From Chloracidobacterium sp. (lineage in GTDB: Bacteria; Acidobacteriota; Blastocatellia; Pyrinomonadales; Pyrinomonadaceae): a stretch of DNA of 64,000 nt. The notes beneath the pieces were generated by a model. The model was not told the DNA's origin. It did not search any database and saw only the letters and a list, made by a program, of their open reading frames with translations. The stretch spans positions 736,817 to 800,816 of the forward strand of contig JADJJY010000003.1 in NCBI GenBank assembly GCA_016706275.1. Reading direction: 5' to 3'. Of the stretch, positions 60,993 to 64,000 are shown one piece after another. Each line of letters begins with the position of its first letter. The first letter of the stretch is position 1. The position numbers and the translations under genes are program-made.

Positions 60993-63900
60993 ATGATCAA
61001 TCTCGAAGATCTGCAACCCATCGCGATTCTACGGGGAGTCCTCCCCGATGGTGTGGTAACTGTTGTTAACGTTCAATGGTTTGGGTCGGATGCTGTCGAG
61101 ATGACCTACAAATCGTCCACCGGCAAGGTCGCCAATGAACTCCTGTACCGTTCCGACCAGGATCGCCTGGAACTTGTCGAGAAAGGACGGCCTTGGAGCT
61201 TTGATGGCGATGGTGATCGATTCCGGCTTGTAGCCGAAGCATTGCGCATCCACCTGGCTTATTTATTTGACCCAGTCTTGGCCGTACATACCTCAGTGGT
61301 TGAACCGCTTCCTCACCAAATAACCGCGGTTTACGAATCAATGCTTCCGCGACAGCCACTGCGATTTCTGCTTGCCGATGATCCAGGTGCGGGAAAGACG
61401 ATCATGGCCGGTCTTCTGATCAAGGAACTGATAGCAAGAGGCGATCTTGAGAGATGCTTGGTGGTTTGCCCGGGAGGCCTTGCGGAACAATGGCAGGACG
61501 AGTTGTGGCATAGGTTTAATCTACCGTTCGAGATTTTGACGAACGACAAGCTCGAAGCTGCACGTACGGGCAACTGGTTCCAAGAGACCAAACTTTGCAT
61601 CGCGAGATTAGACAAGCTATCGCGGAACGAAGATGTTCAGGAAAAGCTCAAGGCTCCAGATGCCGGCTGGGACTTGATAATCTGCGATGAGGCCCACAAG
61701 ATGTCGGCGACGTTCTTCGGCGGCGAGGTTAAATATACAAAGAGATATCGCCTGGCCCAACTACTATCGACAATAACTCGGCACTTTTTGCTAATGACGG
61801 CCACTCCTCATAACGGTAAGGAAGAAGACTTCCAACTGTTCATGGCACTACTGGATGGCGACCGCTTTGAAGGTAAATTCCGCGACGGCGTCCACGTCGC
61901 TGATGTTTCTGACATGATGCGGCGAATGGTAAAGGAAAGCCTGCTCAAATTTGACGCTACACCGCTATTTCCCGAGCGTAAAGCTTACACGGTCCCATAC
62001 AAATTATCGGGGGCGGAAGCAACGTTGTACAAGGCTGTTACCGATTACGTCCGCGAAGAGTTCAACCGAGCCGAAGCTCTGCAAAACGATAAGCGGGCGG
62101 GAACAGTTGGTTTCGCACTGACAATTCTCCAGCGTCGGCTGAGCGTCTTCCCCGGAGGCTATCTATCAATCACTTCATCGAAGGCGGGAACGCCTGGAAA
62201 GTAAACTCCGCGAAATGGAGATTTTGGCGCAGGGGGACAGCTGGCATTGCGATCCCAAAGCCCGAGGATCTGTCCCGATGCGGGGAGGACTTTAGTTTGA
62301 GGATTCACCTGATCAGGAGGCGGAGGCCGCCGAGGAAGAGATACTTGATCAAGCGACTGCTGCCGGCACAATATCTGAACTGAAGGCAGAGATTGAGACG
62401 TTGAAACAACTCGAATCATTGGCCCTCGCAGTCCGGCAAAGCGGAGAAGATAAAAAATGGGTTGAATTGGCTTCGCTGTTAATGAGATATTCTCGCCGTC
62501 GAGTACCTTGGCGAGAACACCCGATGTGGATGGGTCGAAAAGGACCAGGCGCTGTAAGGTCTTCACGACAAAAACTCGTTATATTCACCGTACATAGGAT
62601 ACGCTCAACTATCTCGAAAAACGCATGAAGACGCTGTTAGGACGAGAACGGTCTGTTGTCGTTATTCATGGCGGCATCGGCCGAGAAGAGCGACTGAATG
62701 CCCAGGAAGCCTTCAAACACGACCCAGAGGTACAGGTTTTACTTGCAACCGACGCGGCTGGCGAAGGTATTAACCTGCAGAGGGCTCACTTGATGGTCAA
62801 TTACGACCTTCCATGGAATCCAAACCGGCTCGAACAGCGATTCGGACGCATTCATCGCATCGGACAAACCGAGGTTTGCCATCTTTGGAATTTGGTCGCC
62901 GACGAGACTCGAGAGGGAGATGTTTATAGGCGGCTTCTTGAAAAGCTCGAGGAGGCTCGGAAGGCTCTAGGCGGACAGGTTTTCGACGTTCTTGGCAAAC
63001 TTCAGTTCCAAGGACACGCCTTGCGTCAACTATTGATCGAGGCTATCCGGTATGGCGAACGCCCTGAGATTCGCGCTCGACTAAACCAGGCCGTTGAATC
63101 TGCATTTGACCCGGATCAGATCCGTGATCTGCTTGATGATCGTGCTTTAGCCCGGGATTCGATGGATTCGACTCGCGTTAATCGGATTCGAGAGGATATG
63201 GAACGGGCGGATGCCAGGCGGTTGCAGCCGCATTATATTGAGTCGTTTTTCATGGAAGCATTTAAGAGGCTCGGAGGAACCGTCAAGCAACGTGAGCCCA
63301 GACGCTACGAGATCACGAATGTGCCGGCCGTCGTGAGGAATCGAGATCGGTTTATCGGGATAGGGGAACCGGTCCAACCCCGTTCCACGAACGGATTGCT
63401 TTTGAAAAAGTCGCTTGGCCACCTCAGGGCCAACCCTAGCAGCGTTTATCTGCCCTGGCCATCAATTGCTCCGATGCAACGATCGATCTCTTCCTTGAAC
63501 GCGACCAGGACCTGCTCCGGCGAAGTGCGATCTTGGTGGACGATAGCGACAATGGTGTGAAACCGCGTGTAGTGTTCTTCCTTGAGCACTCGATCCAGGA
63601 CGCTTCCAAAACTCGATCCGGAGATAGAAAAGTCATATCCAAGCAGATTCTCTACGTTGAGATCGACGCCGATGATAATACTCGGCATTTGCATTACGCC
63701 CCGTATCTGGACCGGAGACCGCTGGCCGAGAGGCCTGAGGTGAACACTATTCTTGACCCGTCCGGAATGTGGATGGATCTCCCATGGAAAGCTGAGCAAA
63801 GGCACAGGGCCATGCAATTCGACGGTTGTCCCGGAGCATCTTACAGAGGGTACGCGACCCCGAAGATCGCGCTGAGTCGAAAGACCGAGGCGGCTGTCAA

Positions 63901-64000
63901 GACCGGCCCTCACCAAGAAATTAACTACTGGGACTACGTACATGGAACAGCAAGTTACAGGAACAATCAGGAAAGGCCAACGCGAAACTAAATCTCTGGG
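60993..64000 (+). CDS. SNF2-family helicase, DrmD-like, with many frameshifts (cut by window end)
   Basis: A large SNF2 helicase. The start at ATG 60993 gives MINLEDLQPIAILRGVLPDG; an open frame continues upstream without a better start. The N-terminal helicase lobe has PRQPLRFLLADDPGAGKTIM (motif I), ERCLVVCPGGLAEQWQDEL, IICDEAHKMS (DEAH), and LLMTATPHNGKEEDFQLFM. Lobe two has LVNYDLPWNPNRLEQRFGRI (motif VI). The C-terminal part has ILVDDSDNGVKPRVVFFLEH, and KLQEQSGKANAKLNLW reaches the last base. At least six single-base shifts lie between 62,140 and 63,930. The layout matches DrmD of class 1 DISARM and related defence helicases by memory. It is either a decayed gene or poorly polished sequence. 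Confidence 0.82.

Noticed and set aside
63942..64000. ATG followed by an open frame to the window end, resembling the start of a new gene.
   Set aside because: The neighbouring frame reads KLQEQSGKANAKLNLW, which fits the C-terminal end of the SNF2 helicase, so this is still helicase sequence after a frameshift.
37271..64000. Second copy of the tRNA-Asn 3' end as right attachment site.
   Set aside because: None noticed by eye; the right end probably lies outside the window.

Overview
The window looks like a chromosomal contig of an Acidobacteriota bacterium, probably of the Blastocatellia/Pyrinomonadaceae type. This is inferred from the Acidobacteria-type secreted VWA protein, the gene content and the style of the intergenic repeats; no marker was searched. 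It has two parts. Positions 1 to about 37,280 are ordinary, mostly minus-strand chromosome. Positions about 37,300 to 64,000 are an accessory island that begins directly behind a tRNA-Asn gene and runs off the right edge.

The chromosomal half opens with the classic tRNA/tuf/ribosomal-protein/RNA-polymerase block on the minus strand: tRNA-Tyr, tRNA-Gly, tRNA-Thr, tuf, rpmG, tRNA-Trp, secE, nusG, rplK, rplA, rplJ, rplL and rpoB (cut by the window start). RpoB carries an eight-cysteine, zinc-ribbon-like insertion near its N-terminus. Next come a Xer recombinase, a membrane-protein/winged-helix operon, cytochrome bd oxidase (cydAB), a secreted VWA protein facing a lipoprotein, an EttA-like ABC-F ATPase, a MenC-like enolase-superfamily enzyme, a small stress-type membrane protein, a zinc-ribbon protein, an RhlE-like helicase, a split osmoprotectant-type ABC transporter with galE, a glycosyltransferase and an amidase between its two genes, guaA (frameshifted near its end), a membrane-bound AraC-type regulator, an S41 peptidase, a DUF1801 protein and a TM0106-type nuclease. 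Short imperfect inverted repeats of several families sit between many of these genes, and one lies inside a coding region.

The island starts with a minus-strand operon of about ten genes (37,330-44,967). Read in its own direction it encodes a ubiquitin-like beta-grasp protein, an E2-like protein, a JAB/JAMM protease, an E1-like ThiF enzyme, two uncharacterised proteins, a HerA/TraD-like ATPase (split in two by a probable frameshift), a serine-recombinase C-terminal part without a catalytic domain and an excisionase-like HTH protein. This is a complete ubiquitin-like conjugation and deconjugation set wired to a DNA-pumping-type ATPase. Plus-strand genes follow: a winged-helix regulator with a Nei/Fpg-like glycosylase, an XRE trio, a full serine recombinase, an ADP-ribosylglycohydrolase beside the remnant of a second copy, a second HerA/TraD-like ATPase, a long ParB-family protein with a train of small conserved genes, a wHTH-HNH-HIT fusion, and a DrmD-like SNF2 helicase reaching the window end. 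E1/JAB/Ub-like genes together with a large ParB recall the PRTRC cassettes of mobile elements. The last two genes look like anti-phage defence.

The island is full of single-base frameshifts, mostly in homopolymers, whereas the chromosomal half shows one. These may be sequencing errors, perhaps from lower coverage of the island, or real decay. Island genes are therefore described as the frame-corrected proteins where the correction is obvious. No CRISPR array, rRNA, complete insertion sequence, relaxase or type IV secretion pilus gene was recognised.
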